Origin: Parcubacteria group bacterium RIFCSPHIGHO2_01_FULL_47_10b | Lineage (GTDB): Bacteria > Patescibacteriota > Minisyncoccia > 2-01-FULL-47-10 | Assembly: GCA_001824325.1 (NCBI GenBank) | Contig: MHXC01000027.1 | Span: 4,295-12,281, forward strand | DNA: 7,987 bases | Reading direction: 5' to 3' | In this document: positions 1 through 5,709 of the stretch, piece after piece | How the letters are laid out: each line of letters begins with the position of its first letter | Numbering within the stretch: position 1 is the first letter of the stretch | Made by a program: the position numbers and the translations under genes | Notes under the pieces: model-generated | What the model saw: only the letters and a program-made list of their open reading frames with translations | The model's database searches: none | What the model was told of the DNA's origin: nothing

Positions 1-938
1 CCTGTTTTTATATCAGCATCGGCAAAGATCGATCGACGCAAGCGCAGATTATACGCCTCCGCGTCATTCACCGGGCCATAGTGTGGAGTCCCCATGGCCT
101 TTTCATGAGCGCGAATGCGATCCACCATCTCCTTCATTTCTACAGGGTCAAGCGAAAAGCGTTTATCGAGGGTCTCGTCATCATGACTCACGACGAGATG
201 CTTTTCCACTATTGAGGCCCCTGCAGCAACTGCAAGTATCGGCAATTCAATCCCAGCATTGTTATCGGAAAATCCCGCTACGGCATCAAAACGGTCAGCC
301 AGATCACGTATTGTCGCAAGATGTGCGTTTTCAGGCAAAGGATCGTCCGTATAGGTATTGATACAATGCAGGAGGGCTAACGCCGCTCCTCCATGCGTAC
401 GAAACGCAGTAACCGATTCCTGTGCTTCTTCCATGGTATTAAATCCGACGGACATAATGAGCGGCTTGCCAGTTGCGGCAACCTTCTGTACTAAGGGGAT
501 GTGTGTCATCTCATATGACGCAATCTTGTACAAGGCAACATCTAAGCTTTCCAAAAAATCAACCGCAGTCTCGTCGAACGGACTCGAAAAAAGCACCAGA
601 CCTAGTTGTTCAGCATACTCTTTCAGCTCCTGATGCCATTCCCACGGCGTATACGCTAGCCCATACAACTCATAGAGCGTCTTCCCTTTCCATGATTCCG
701 GATTGTCTTTCCCCCCGAGTAAGAAGTATTTATTTCGTACATTCATCGTGATCGTGTCTGGCGTATACGTCTGAAGCTTGACCGCGTCCGCACCATTCTC
801 CGCGGCAGCCTTGATAATCTTTTTTGCTTTCCCCCTGTCCTGCATGTGGTTGCAGGATACCTCAGCGACAATAAAGCATGGATGTCCTGAACCAATAGTT
901 CGTTTGCCTCGCGGTGTTCCTATAGTAAACGTTCTCAT
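1..938 (-). CDS. pseI: NeuB/PseI-family nonulosonic acid synthase, 3' end cut by window edge
   Basis: My translation from the ATG at 938 gives 312 codons open to the left edge. The visible part covers the TIM-barrel synthase domain; the C-terminal SAF (antifreeze-like) domain of this roughly 340-residue family lies mostly outside. The family condenses a 2-acetamido hexose with phosphoenolpyruvate in the cytoplasm to form a nine-carbon acid. Seen motifs: AEVSCNH (residues 25-31, catalytic Glu26), KLQTYTPDT (54-62), YELYGLAYTPWEWH (89-102), FSSPF (117-121), KIASYE (138-143), LHCINTY (190-196), EKH (245-247). The KLQTYTP and YELY..A.TP.EWH segments resemble PseI more than sialic acid NeuB or LegI, hence the symbol. 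Odd point: GFSDN replaces the usual G(L/Y)SDH, putting Asn226 at a manganese-ligand position. Start supported by GAGG at 948-945, six bases upstream. It follows the DUF218 gene by 55 bases. Exact sugar product is inferred, not shown. Confidence 0.88.
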   Translation of the reverse strand, partial: MRTFTIGTPRGKRTIGSGHPCFIVAEVSCNHMQDRGKAKKIIKAAAENGADAVKLQTYTPDTITMNVRNKYFLLGGKDNPESWKGKTLYELYGLAYTPWEWHQELKEYAEQLGLVLFSSPFDETAVDFLESLDVALYKIASYEMTHIPLVQKVAATGKPLIMSVGFNTMEEAQESVTAFRTHGGAALALLHCINTYTDDPLPENAHLATIRDLADRFDAVAGFSDNNAGIELPILAVAAGASIVEKHLVVSHDDETLDKRFSLDPVEMKEMVDRIRAHEKAMGTPHYGPVNDAEAYNLRLRRSIFADADIKT

Positions 939-993
939 AGCTTGCCTCGTTTGTCGTCTTCTTAATTAAATAGAAAAAACTTCACTCTCCTGC

Positions 994-1602
994 TTACCTC
1001 AATAAGTACGTACCCTTTTTCAGCTGCCGAACGCCCTCAAACTCTTTCGCTATTCGCTCCCTCATTTCTGGTCCTGCATATGCTTTGTCGACCTCATCCT
1101 TCCATTGAGGATCATGTTCTATGAGGATATCCTCCGCAGATTTTAACTCGATGAGATGTTTATCGAGCATCTGCTTTAACTCGGGGTCCTTTTCGATCAT
1201 CGCCTCGATTCTGGGCAGATGATAGCGATTGCTTATCACTGTGACGTGCTGGAAATTAGCTTTCTCCAACATCGATCTCATATTTCGCAGCTGCTGAAAT
1301 GTGTTGCCTGATTCAGTTTCTGTCAGGATCGATTCTCCATTAACACCGAGCGCGATTAGTTCTTTCTTAATTGTCTCGGCTATCGTCGGTGAGTCTGGGA
1401 ACTCTTCAAGCTGTCCTCTGCCTCCAACCGCTATGATGATACTCTCCGAATCATCTCGATAGAGATCTGCCCCCGCAAGAACTCGAAGCCGGTCACCAAG
1501 CGCTCCGTATTTGTCGCCTTCGCTAAAAGTCGTGGTGCGCCATTTGCCGCGCTCGTCTTTTATGAGATTGCCGCCAAAAATCACGATTGCCTTCTGTGCC
1601 AT
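994..1602 (-). CDS. YdcF/SanA-like DUF218 family protein
   Basis: A 202-residue protein recognised as DUF218 (YdcF/SanA/ElyC superfamily) by its Rossmann-like opening strand IVIFGGN (residues 6-12), VGGRGQ (59-64), the ESGNTFQQLRNM block (97-108) and VISNRYHLPRIEAM (122-135). Unlike SanA and ElyC it has no signal peptide or membrane segment, so it looks cytoplasmic like YdcF. The biochemical role of the family is not settled; some members are linked to envelope polysaccharide metabolism, which suits the setting. The ATG at 1602 is chosen as start, but an in-frame TTG at 1611 sits about ten bases after a GGTGA and is a real alternative. Upstream, the same frame continues through one TAG into a 20-codon ORF that overlaps the asnB-like stop, so the gene may once have been longer. 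It ends 55 bases before the synthase start and is probably cotranscribed with it. Confidence 0.85.
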   Translation of the reverse strand: MAQKAIVIFGGNLIKDERGKWRTTTFSEGDKYGALGDRLRVLAGADLYRDDSESIIIAVGGRGQLEEFPDSPTIAETIKKELIALGVNGESILTETESGNTFQQLRNMRSMLEKANFQHVTVISNRYHLPRIEAMIEKDPELKQMLDKHLIELKSAEDILIEHDPQWKDEVDKAYAGPEMRERIAKEFEGVRQLKKGTYLLR

Positions 1603-1629
1603 ATTTATCAAACAATTTTTTTCACCAAA

Positions 1630-1692
1630 CTACTTTCTGTAATAATCTGCATTCCAGGGAAGAGTCGGAGCTATCACATATCGTTCTTTCAT
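1630..1692 (-). CDS. 20-codon ORF, in-frame upstream remnant or leader of the DUF218 gene
   Basis: Reading on the minus strand, an ATG at 1692-1690 overlaps the TGA stop of the asparagine synthetase homologue in an ATGA arrangement, the classic layout for translational coupling. The ORF encodes MKERYVIAPTLPWNADYYRK and then ends in TAG at 1632-1630. The same reading frame resumes without further stops into the DUF218 gene (TTG 1611, ATG 1602). It could be a coupling leader peptide, the N-terminus of a formerly longer DUF218 protein cut off by a nonsense change, or chance. I do not recognise the peptide. TAG also ends three other genes here, so routine readthrough is unlikely. Confidence 0.35.
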   Translation of the reverse strand: MKERYVIAPTLPWNADYYRK

Positions 1693-3542
1693 GAAACTCG
1701 TTTACCTTCAATAAATATCTTATGCCATATTTGCCACGTCAATAGGCCCCATAACAAATTCAGGTGGTATCCTTTTTCCTGTGCGTGTTCATCCAAAAGG
1801 CTTCTGATACGGTCGAAATTAAAGAAACGTTGAGTCCCTGGCGAATAGTCCGGTGACAGGACGCTCTTCGCAAACTCATAGAGATCTCGTTTGAGCCACT
1901 TGGCCGCCGGAGGACGGAAACCGATTTTCGGCTGAGCCAACACCGACGGATTAATGTACTCCTGCATCGCTTGCTTCAAAATATATTTAGTCTCCCTGCC
2001 CCTAATCTTAAAACGCGTAGGTACCCGTACCGATAATTCCGCCAAACGATGATCGAGAAGCGGTACGCGCTCCTCAAGGCCAAACGCCATGGTCATCTTA
2101 TCCTCTTGTGCCAATGCGAGATCTTGCAACCATGTCTGCATGTCGATAAAACCGAAGTAACGCGTCATATCAACAGTCGGCATGGCGTCGAAAAACGACT
2201 GCCGAAAGTGCTTCATCGGCGCGTCAAGCCGCGTAAACTCTGGCTTCAATATCTGCGTGAGCAAATCCTTCTGCCTAAACATGAAGTGCATGTAGCGAGC
2301 GATGCCTTTCGCGGACAATTTATCATACAGGTCGTTCTTCTTAGTAACTCGCCCGATCAAGCCCGCGATAGCCCTTCCACGCAGAATGTGCGGTAAGGAT
2401 TGCCACCGATCAATCATATAGTTAATCCTATAGCGAGGATACCCCCCAAATAGTTCGTCGCCGCCGCCGCCCGAAAAATTAACTGCAACATCCTTCTTTG
2501 CAAGACGCGCAAGCAGAAAAACGGCGATCTGAGCGACATTATTGATCGGCTCATCGAGATGATAGACCGCAGACTCAAAATTATTGATAATATCGCTTCC
2601 AGTAATAATCAACTCATGGTGGTCGGTGCCATAATACCGACTCGAGTCTCTCGCAAGCTCAAGATCAATATTAAATTTATCACCATGCTTGGACTCGTAA
2701 CCTACCGTATACGTTTTTATGGGGTCCGTGACGTATTGCCGTGCAACGCCAGTGATGATATTTGAATCAATCCCTCCTGAGAGAAAAATTCCAAGAGGCC
2801 TGTCAGACATAAGTTGATTCCGAACAGCGTCGTTGATCAAAAATCGTATCCGCTCCTGTACGTCACTCCGCGATGAGAGCTGCTGCCAGTTGTTTATACC
2901 CCAGTATCTTTTCACCACGATTTTTGAATCCCGCAGCAACAGATAGTGGGCAGAAGGTAATTTGTATATATTATTAAAACTGGTGAGCGGCTGTGGTACG
3001 TATCCCAGAGTAAGATAATGACTCAATGCAGCAATATTGACCTCACGAGGGATGGAAGCTCGCAGCAAGGCTTTGATTTCTGAAGCGAAAACAAAAATCC
3101 CTTTATCAAAGTAATAATAGAGAGGTTTGACACCAAGACGATCCCGCGACAGGAAAAGTTCCTTCTTTTTTTTATCCCAGATGGCAAATGAAAAGATTCC
3201 ATTGAGACGCTCGACCGCCGCCGGTCCAAAATCCTCATACAAATGCACAACGACCTCAGAATCTGTCTCGCTGGTGAATTCATGGCGTGGAATAAGAGAT
3301 TGCTTCAGTTCCTTATAATTGTAGATCTCTCCATTGAAAATCAAAATAAAGTTCTTATCTTCGCTGAACAAGGGGTTCCGCCCTTTTTCTGAAAGGTCGA
3401 TGATGGAGAGTCGACGGTGGCCGAGCGAGATATCTGGATCAAGATAACTCCCCTGATCATCAGGGCCTCGGTGCTCCAACGTGTCTGTCATTTTTTTGAG
3501 CAGCTCACCATCCTTGAAATTAAAACCAACAATTCCACACAT
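1689..3542 (-). CDS. asnB: Glutamine-dependent asparagine synthetase (AsnB-like) amidotransferase
   Basis: A 617-residue, full-length class II amidotransferase. The N-terminal glutaminase domain (about 1-200) starts MCGIVGF, so Cys2 is the nucleophile; HRGPDDQG (24-31), RRLSIIDL (43-50) and NGEIYNY (70-76) are the glutamine-site motifs. The C-terminal synthetase domain has the ATP PP-loop SGGIDS (255-260), DEP (330-332), SGGGGDELFGGY (357-368) and a later LEERVPLLDH. All expected catalytic motifs are present. The frame is open for 50 further codons upstream to 3692, but that part overlaps the HTH gene and would bury Cys2, so the ATG at 3542 is taken as start; its only nearby SD-like bases, GGAG, sit one base from the ATG. 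The family makes asparagine from aspartate and glutamine; homologues in polysaccharide loci are often thought to amidate sugar carboxylates, and the location makes that an attractive but unproven alternative here. Confidence 0.93.
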   Translation of the reverse strand: MCGIVGFNFKDGELLKKMTDTLEHRGPDDQGSYLDPDISLGHRRLSIIDLSEKGRNPLFSEDKNFILIFNGEIYNYKELKQSLIPRHEFTSETDSEVVVHLYEDFGPAAVERLNGIFSFAIWDKKKKELFLSRDRLGVKPLYYYFDKGIFVFASEIKALLRASIPREVNIAALSHYLTLGYVPQPLTSFNNIYKLPSAHYLLLRDSKIVVKRYWGINNWQQLSSRSDVQERIRFLINDAVRNQLMSDRPLGIFLSGGIDSNIITGVARQYVTDPIKTYTVGYESKHGDKFNIDLELARDSSRYYGTDHHELIITGSDIINNFESAVYHLDEPINNVAQIAVFLLARLAKKDVAVNFSGGGGDELFGGYPRYRINYMIDRWQSLPHILRGRAIAGLIGRVTKKNDLYDKLSAKGIARYMHFMFRQKDLLTQILKPEFTRLDAPMKHFRQSFFDAMPTVDMTRYFGFIDMQTWLQDLALAQEDKMTMAFGLEERVPLLDHRLAELSVRVPTRFKIRGRETKYILKQAMQEYINPSVLAQPKIGFRPPAAKWLKRDLYEFAKSVLSPDYSPGTQRFFNFDRIRSLLDEHAQEKGYHLNLLWGLLTWQIWHKIFIEGKRVS

Positions 3543-3564
3543 GCTCCAAATAACTATGGCGTGC

Positions 3565-3813
3565 TCACCATTTATTAATCTTATTGACAACCTTTTTTTT
3601 GACGGCCAGATAAGTCTGTGCCGCCTGCTTCTCAACCTCGGGTGAAACCAGACGCAGTATCTCCTTACCGAGAATACGATACTGCCTGCCAACTTTATTT
3701 GCCTTTATCAGGCCCTTTTTTAGAATTCGCTTTATCGTACTCTCGCTGACTTTAAGAAGCTTCCGCGACTCCTCGCTCGTATACACAGCATTGGGTTTGA
3801 TCTCATAATCCAT
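3565..3813 (-). CDS. Small excisionase/MerR-type helix-turn-helix DNA-binding protein
   Basis: An 82-residue basic protein. Residues about 10-55 match the short HTH of the excisionase family (HTH_17): YTSEESRKLLKVS, then STIKRILKKGLIKANKVGRQYRI, with the conserved pattern of helix-turn-helix followed by a wing strand and a final ILRLV helix. The C-terminal third (60-82) is a Lys-rich tail (KKK at 72-74). Proteins like this act as small transcription regulators or recombination directionality factors; no integrase is present in the window, so a local regulator is more likely. It ends 22 bases before the asnB-like gene and is probably cotranscribed with it. The 175-base region before it holds phased repeats and a candidate promoter, consistent with autoregulation. 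No Shine-Dalgarno is evident. The codons for Lys72-74 contain a run of eight A. Confidence 0.8.
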   Translation of the reverse strand: MDYEIKPNAVYTSEESRKLLKVSESTIKRILKKGLIKANKVGRQYRILGKEILRLVSPEVEKQAAQTYLAVKKKVVNKINKW

Positions 3814-3854
3814 ATACTGATCGTATCAATATTTTGCCTTGTCTAAGGTGAACC

Positions 3855-3892
3855 AATATAGTTAGGGTATACGAGGTGTCACAAGGTGTCAA
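3855..3892 (-). promoter_or_regulatory. Candidate promoter for the HTH-asnB-DUF218-pseI segment
   Basis: On the minus strand two overlapping sigma-70-like arrangements are visible. One is a perfect TTGACA (3892-3887) with a poor -10 (TACCCT at 3869-3864, 17-base spacer). The other is TTGTGA (3884-3879) with a good -10, TATATT (3860-3855), 18-base spacer. Both lie 40-80 bases before the HTH start codon in the only sizeable intergenic gap of the window. Placement is reasonable; which of the two is used, if either, is inference. Confidence 0.4.
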
Positions 3893-3903
3893 TAGGTACT
3901 TTA
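3874..3903. repeat. Three 10-bp-phased direct repeats, operator-like
   Basis: On the plus strand AGGTGTCA occurs at 3874-3881 and again at 3884-3891, and a degraded third copy (AGGTACTT) starts at 3894. Unit starts are exactly ten bases apart, so the copies face the same side of the helix. They overlap the -35 elements of the candidate promoter before the HTH gene. A partial match, AAGGTG, recurs at 3845-3850 nearer the gene. The arrangement suits cooperative binding by a small HTH protein, possibly the neighbouring gene product. Confidence 0.5.
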
Positions 3904-3988
3904 AAATGCCAGGAAGTAGCGATGCGCCCCTCTCATCAATTACATCCGGAAGGAAAAGGGCGGCACGTACGACGATCATCCCCCAAGA

Positions 3989-4522
3989 TCACTCAGAGTT
4001 AAGTCTCATCCACTCTGGACGAAGTACCGACCAGCATTCCATATCCAAATATCTCCCCTCTAAATAAAAATCCTCGCGCCGGACGCCTTCTTTTGCCCAA
4101 CCCAGCTTCTCAACGACTCGGTTAAATGCTGCGTTCGGCGAGGCAGCGTACAGACGATGCAAACCCATAGATTCAAAAGCGTGCTTGCACATCAGCTGCA
4201 TGGCCTCTTGAGCATACCCTTTCCCATGGCACTCTCTATCACCGATCATTATTGAAAGGTCAGCGTTGTTGTTCTCGCGATCCACGCGGTTAAGAAAAAT
4301 ATTGCCAATATGTAAGGCGTGCTCATTCACGACGATAGCGAAAAATACATCATCAGACGACTGCGCTGTCTCCAGGAATTGCCGCAATTCCTTCATAGTC
4401 GTTCTCTTACTTCTTCGTCGTGTAAAGCGCTGAAGCTCTGGATCATTAAGCCACGCAAGATATCTTTCGGTGGCATCTTCAAGCGTCAACTCCCTCAAAG
4501 TTAACCGTGAACCCGTAATCAT
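3989..4522 (-). CDS. GNAT-family N-acetyltransferase (RimJ/PseH-like), copy 2
   Basis: A 177-residue GNAT protein of the RimJ/RimL-like type. It opens LTLRELTLED (7-16) followed by YLAWLNDPELQRFT (21-34), has the core strand NADLSIMIGD (86-95) and an acetyl-CoA loop HGKGYAQEAM (99-108), then GLHRLYA (120-126) and the terminal FNRVVEKLGW (133-142) and REDFYLEGRYLD (149-160). All features of an active acetyl-CoA binder are visible. In this setting it probably acylates an amino group of a nucleotide sugar, the role PseH has in the pseudaminic pathway; the family also contains ribosomal-protein acetylases, so substrate is inferred. It is clearly a paralogue of the GNAT at 6680-7246. Its ATG lies one base after the TAG of the cytidylyltransferase, which points to translational coupling. 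Confidence 0.88.
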   Translation of the reverse strand: MITGSRLTLRELTLEDATERYLAWLNDPELQRFTRRRSKRTTMKELRQFLETAQSSDDVFFAIVVNEHALHIGNIFLNRVDRENNNADLSIMIGDRECHGKGYAQEAMQLMCKHAFESMGLHRLYAASPNAAFNRVVEKLGWAKEGVRREDFYLEGRYLDMECWSVLRPEWMRLNSE

Positions 4523-4523
4523 A

Positions 4524-5210
4524 CTACGTCTTCTTTAAACGAGCTTTTTTTAGATCGCCCGGATTATCAATATCTACATTCTCGCCCTCATCCATGATAA
4601 GGAACTGTATGTTTGCATCGTCGACAAGTTTATTTTGACTCATTAACACATCATAGCGCGAAAAATATACTGCACCATCCTCTCTGTAAAGCGGCAGATA
4701 ATATTGACGGTTAACCCGTTGTGCGGGATGAAGAACCGTATACACGCCGCGTTCGTCCTGCTTCCAAAACCTTCCCCAATCCTTCACGACACTTATGACG
4801 CTGTTACAGTCTGTCTTCCTGAACAGTTCAATGGCTTCCAACACGCGTTCTTTTTTGAGAAACGGGGCAGTCGGATACAGTAAAAGAACGATGTCAGGCT
4901 TGTAGCCCTCCTTGTCAACAAGGTACCTGATGCAGTGCTGCAAAACGGGCAATGTCGGTGTTTCATCGTCTGCTAACTCGGCCGGGCGCTTGAACGGCAC
5001 TTCGGCGCCGTGCTTCCGCGCAATCTCCATTATCTCATCGTCGTCCGTCGTCATAATGACTCGATCAATTCTCTCCACGGACTTCGCAAGGTCGATCGGC
5101 CAGGCAACAAGTGGTTTGCCGTGCAACGGCAACACGTTTTTTCGGGGAATTGATTTCGAGCCCCCGCGAGCTATAACTATTGCCACAATCTTTTCGTGCG
5201 ATGCAGACAT
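4524..5210 (-). CDS. pseF: CMP-nonulosonate cytidylyltransferase (NeuA/PseF family)
   Basis: A 228-residue acylneuraminate cytidylyltransferase. It opens with the CTP-binding signature IARGGSKSIPRKN (13-25), followed by MTTDDDEIMEIA (53-64), RPAELADDETPT (75-86), LLLYPTAPF (109-117), then RQYYLPLYREDGAVYFSRYD (168-187) and the metal-site region ENVDIDNPGDL near the C-terminus. Length fits the short PseF/NeuA form with no added esterase domain. The enzyme joins CTP to the 2-hydroxyl of a nine-carbon sugar acid, giving the CMP-activated donor and pyrophosphate, directly after the synthase step encoded at the left edge. One variation is REDGAVY where many members read REN-GA. NeuA and PseF cannot be separated by eye; the symbol rests on the PseI-like synthase and the pseudaminic-type methyltransferase. 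No clear Shine-Dalgarno precedes the ATG, which follows the RmlC-like stop by 31 bases. Confidence 0.9.
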   Translation of the reverse strand: MSASHEKIVAIVIARGGSKSIPRKNVLPLHGKPLVAWPIDLAKSVERIDRVIMTTDDDEIMEIARKHGAEVPFKRPAELADDETPTLPVLQHCIRYLVDKEGYKPDIVLLLYPTAPFLKKERVLEAIELFRKTDCNSVISVVKDWGRFWKQDERGVYTVLHPAQRVNRQYYLPLYREDGAVYFSRYDVLMSQNKLVDDANIQFLIMDEGENVDIDNPGDLKKARLKKT

Positions 5211-5241
5211 ACTATGTGAAAAAAATTAACCATTAGACGCC

Positions 5242-5703
5242 CTAGCGATTTTCGACTTGCCAGACCTCCGAACCCCAGTACTCCGATGGAAATCTGAAAT
5301 CGTCCCCTTTCGATTCGGCCAATGCGGAGGTCGAAAAAAACAGTATGCGAGTCCCCGGCTCAAGCGATCGGAATCCATTCACAAAACCTGCCGGTATAAA
5401 AAGAACCCCGGGCTTTTTCGAAGAAAGGACAAACCTATAAACCCTATTCTCCTTGCTCGGAGTTTTCGTGTTATCCATTGCGACAGCGATAACAATCGCC
5501 GAGCCTGACGGCAGAAACACATATTTCGCCTCTTTGACGTGTCCGTGATACGCGCGGATCACATCAGTGGAGACGTTCTCCACCATGTAAAAACGCTTCA
5601 CATTTGCAAAATCAAAGTCGTTTGCAAACGTGATCGAGCCTCTATCATCGACTGCCAACCCCCCTTCGATAAACAGCGGTTCTAATGTGTGTGTGGTATG
5701 CAT
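5242..5703 (-). CDS. Short RmlC-like (dTDP-4-dehydrorhamnose 3,5-epimerase family) cupin
   Basis: A 153-residue single-domain cupin related to RmlC, shorter than the usual 180 residues. Visible family features are GGLAVDDRGSITFANDF (14-30), VKRFYMVEN (35-43), RAYHGHVKEAKYVFL (50-64, matching the RGLH segment with His53) and FIPAGFVNGF (102-111, Asn109 where RmlC has PxGFxHGF). The C-terminus reads FFSTSALAESKGDDFRF and lacks an obvious match to the catalytic Tyr of true RmlC. It may therefore be an isomerase or one-sided epimerase of a keto-sugar nucleotide rather than a rhamnose enzyme. It immediately follows the SDR gene, and such pairs usually act on one nucleotide sugar. A CAGGA at 5717-5713 inside the last codons of the SDR gene lies nine bases before the ATG, so the start is well supported and translation is probably coupled. 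Confidence 0.83.
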   Translation of the reverse strand: MHTTHTLEPLFIEGGLAVDDRGSITFANDFDFANVKRFYMVENVSTDVIRAYHGHVKEAKYVFLPSGSAIVIAVAMDNTKTPSKENRVYRFVLSSKKPGVLFIPAGFVNGFRSLEPGTRILFFSTSALAESKGDDFRFPSEYWGSEVWQVENR

Positions 5704-5709
5704 ACGCTA

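Larger units (their letters stand above)
3814..3988. other. Intergenic region between second GNAT and HTH gene
   Basis: At 175 bases this is the longest non-coding gap in the window and separates the upstream six-gene sugar block from the HTH-asnB-DUF218-pseI segment. It contains the phased repeats and candidate promoter. I see no convincing GC-rich hairpin with a following T run on the minus strand after the GNAT stop at 3989, so read-through from the upstream genes remains possible. A short CCTT-GTCT-AAGG inverted repeat lies at 3837-3848. Confidence 0.6.

Noticed and set aside
83..969. Plus-strand open frames in the left part of the window
   Set aside because: They lie opposite the long, family-matching synthase frame on the minus strand, overlap each other and have low-complexity, unrecognisable products.
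1630..1632. TAG as a recoded sense codon in the DUF218 extension
   Set aside because: TAG terminates the SDR, RmlC-like and cytidylyltransferase genes in the same window at sensible family ends, so it works as a stop here.
2049..2765. Plus-strand open frames opposite the asnB-like gene
   Set aside because: They are antisense to conserved AsnB motifs and show no recognisable domain.
3543..3692. 50-codon upstream extension of the asnB-like frame
   Set aside because: It overlaps the HTH gene, has no family similarity that I can see, and would bury the Cys2 nucleophile that must be N-terminal after Met removal.
3837..3848. Inverted repeat CCTT-GTCT-AAGG as an operator
   Set aside because: Only four base pairs of stem, and flanking bases do not extend it; the phased direct repeats are a stronger signal.
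3898..3988. Rho-independent terminator after the second GNAT
   Set aside because: I looked for a GC stem followed by T on the minus strand and found only the short CGTACG palindrome and scattered GC runs.
3876..4067. 63-codon plus-strand frame starting in the intergenic repeats
   Set aside because: It runs antisense into the second GNAT, starts within the phased repeats and encodes nothing recognisable.
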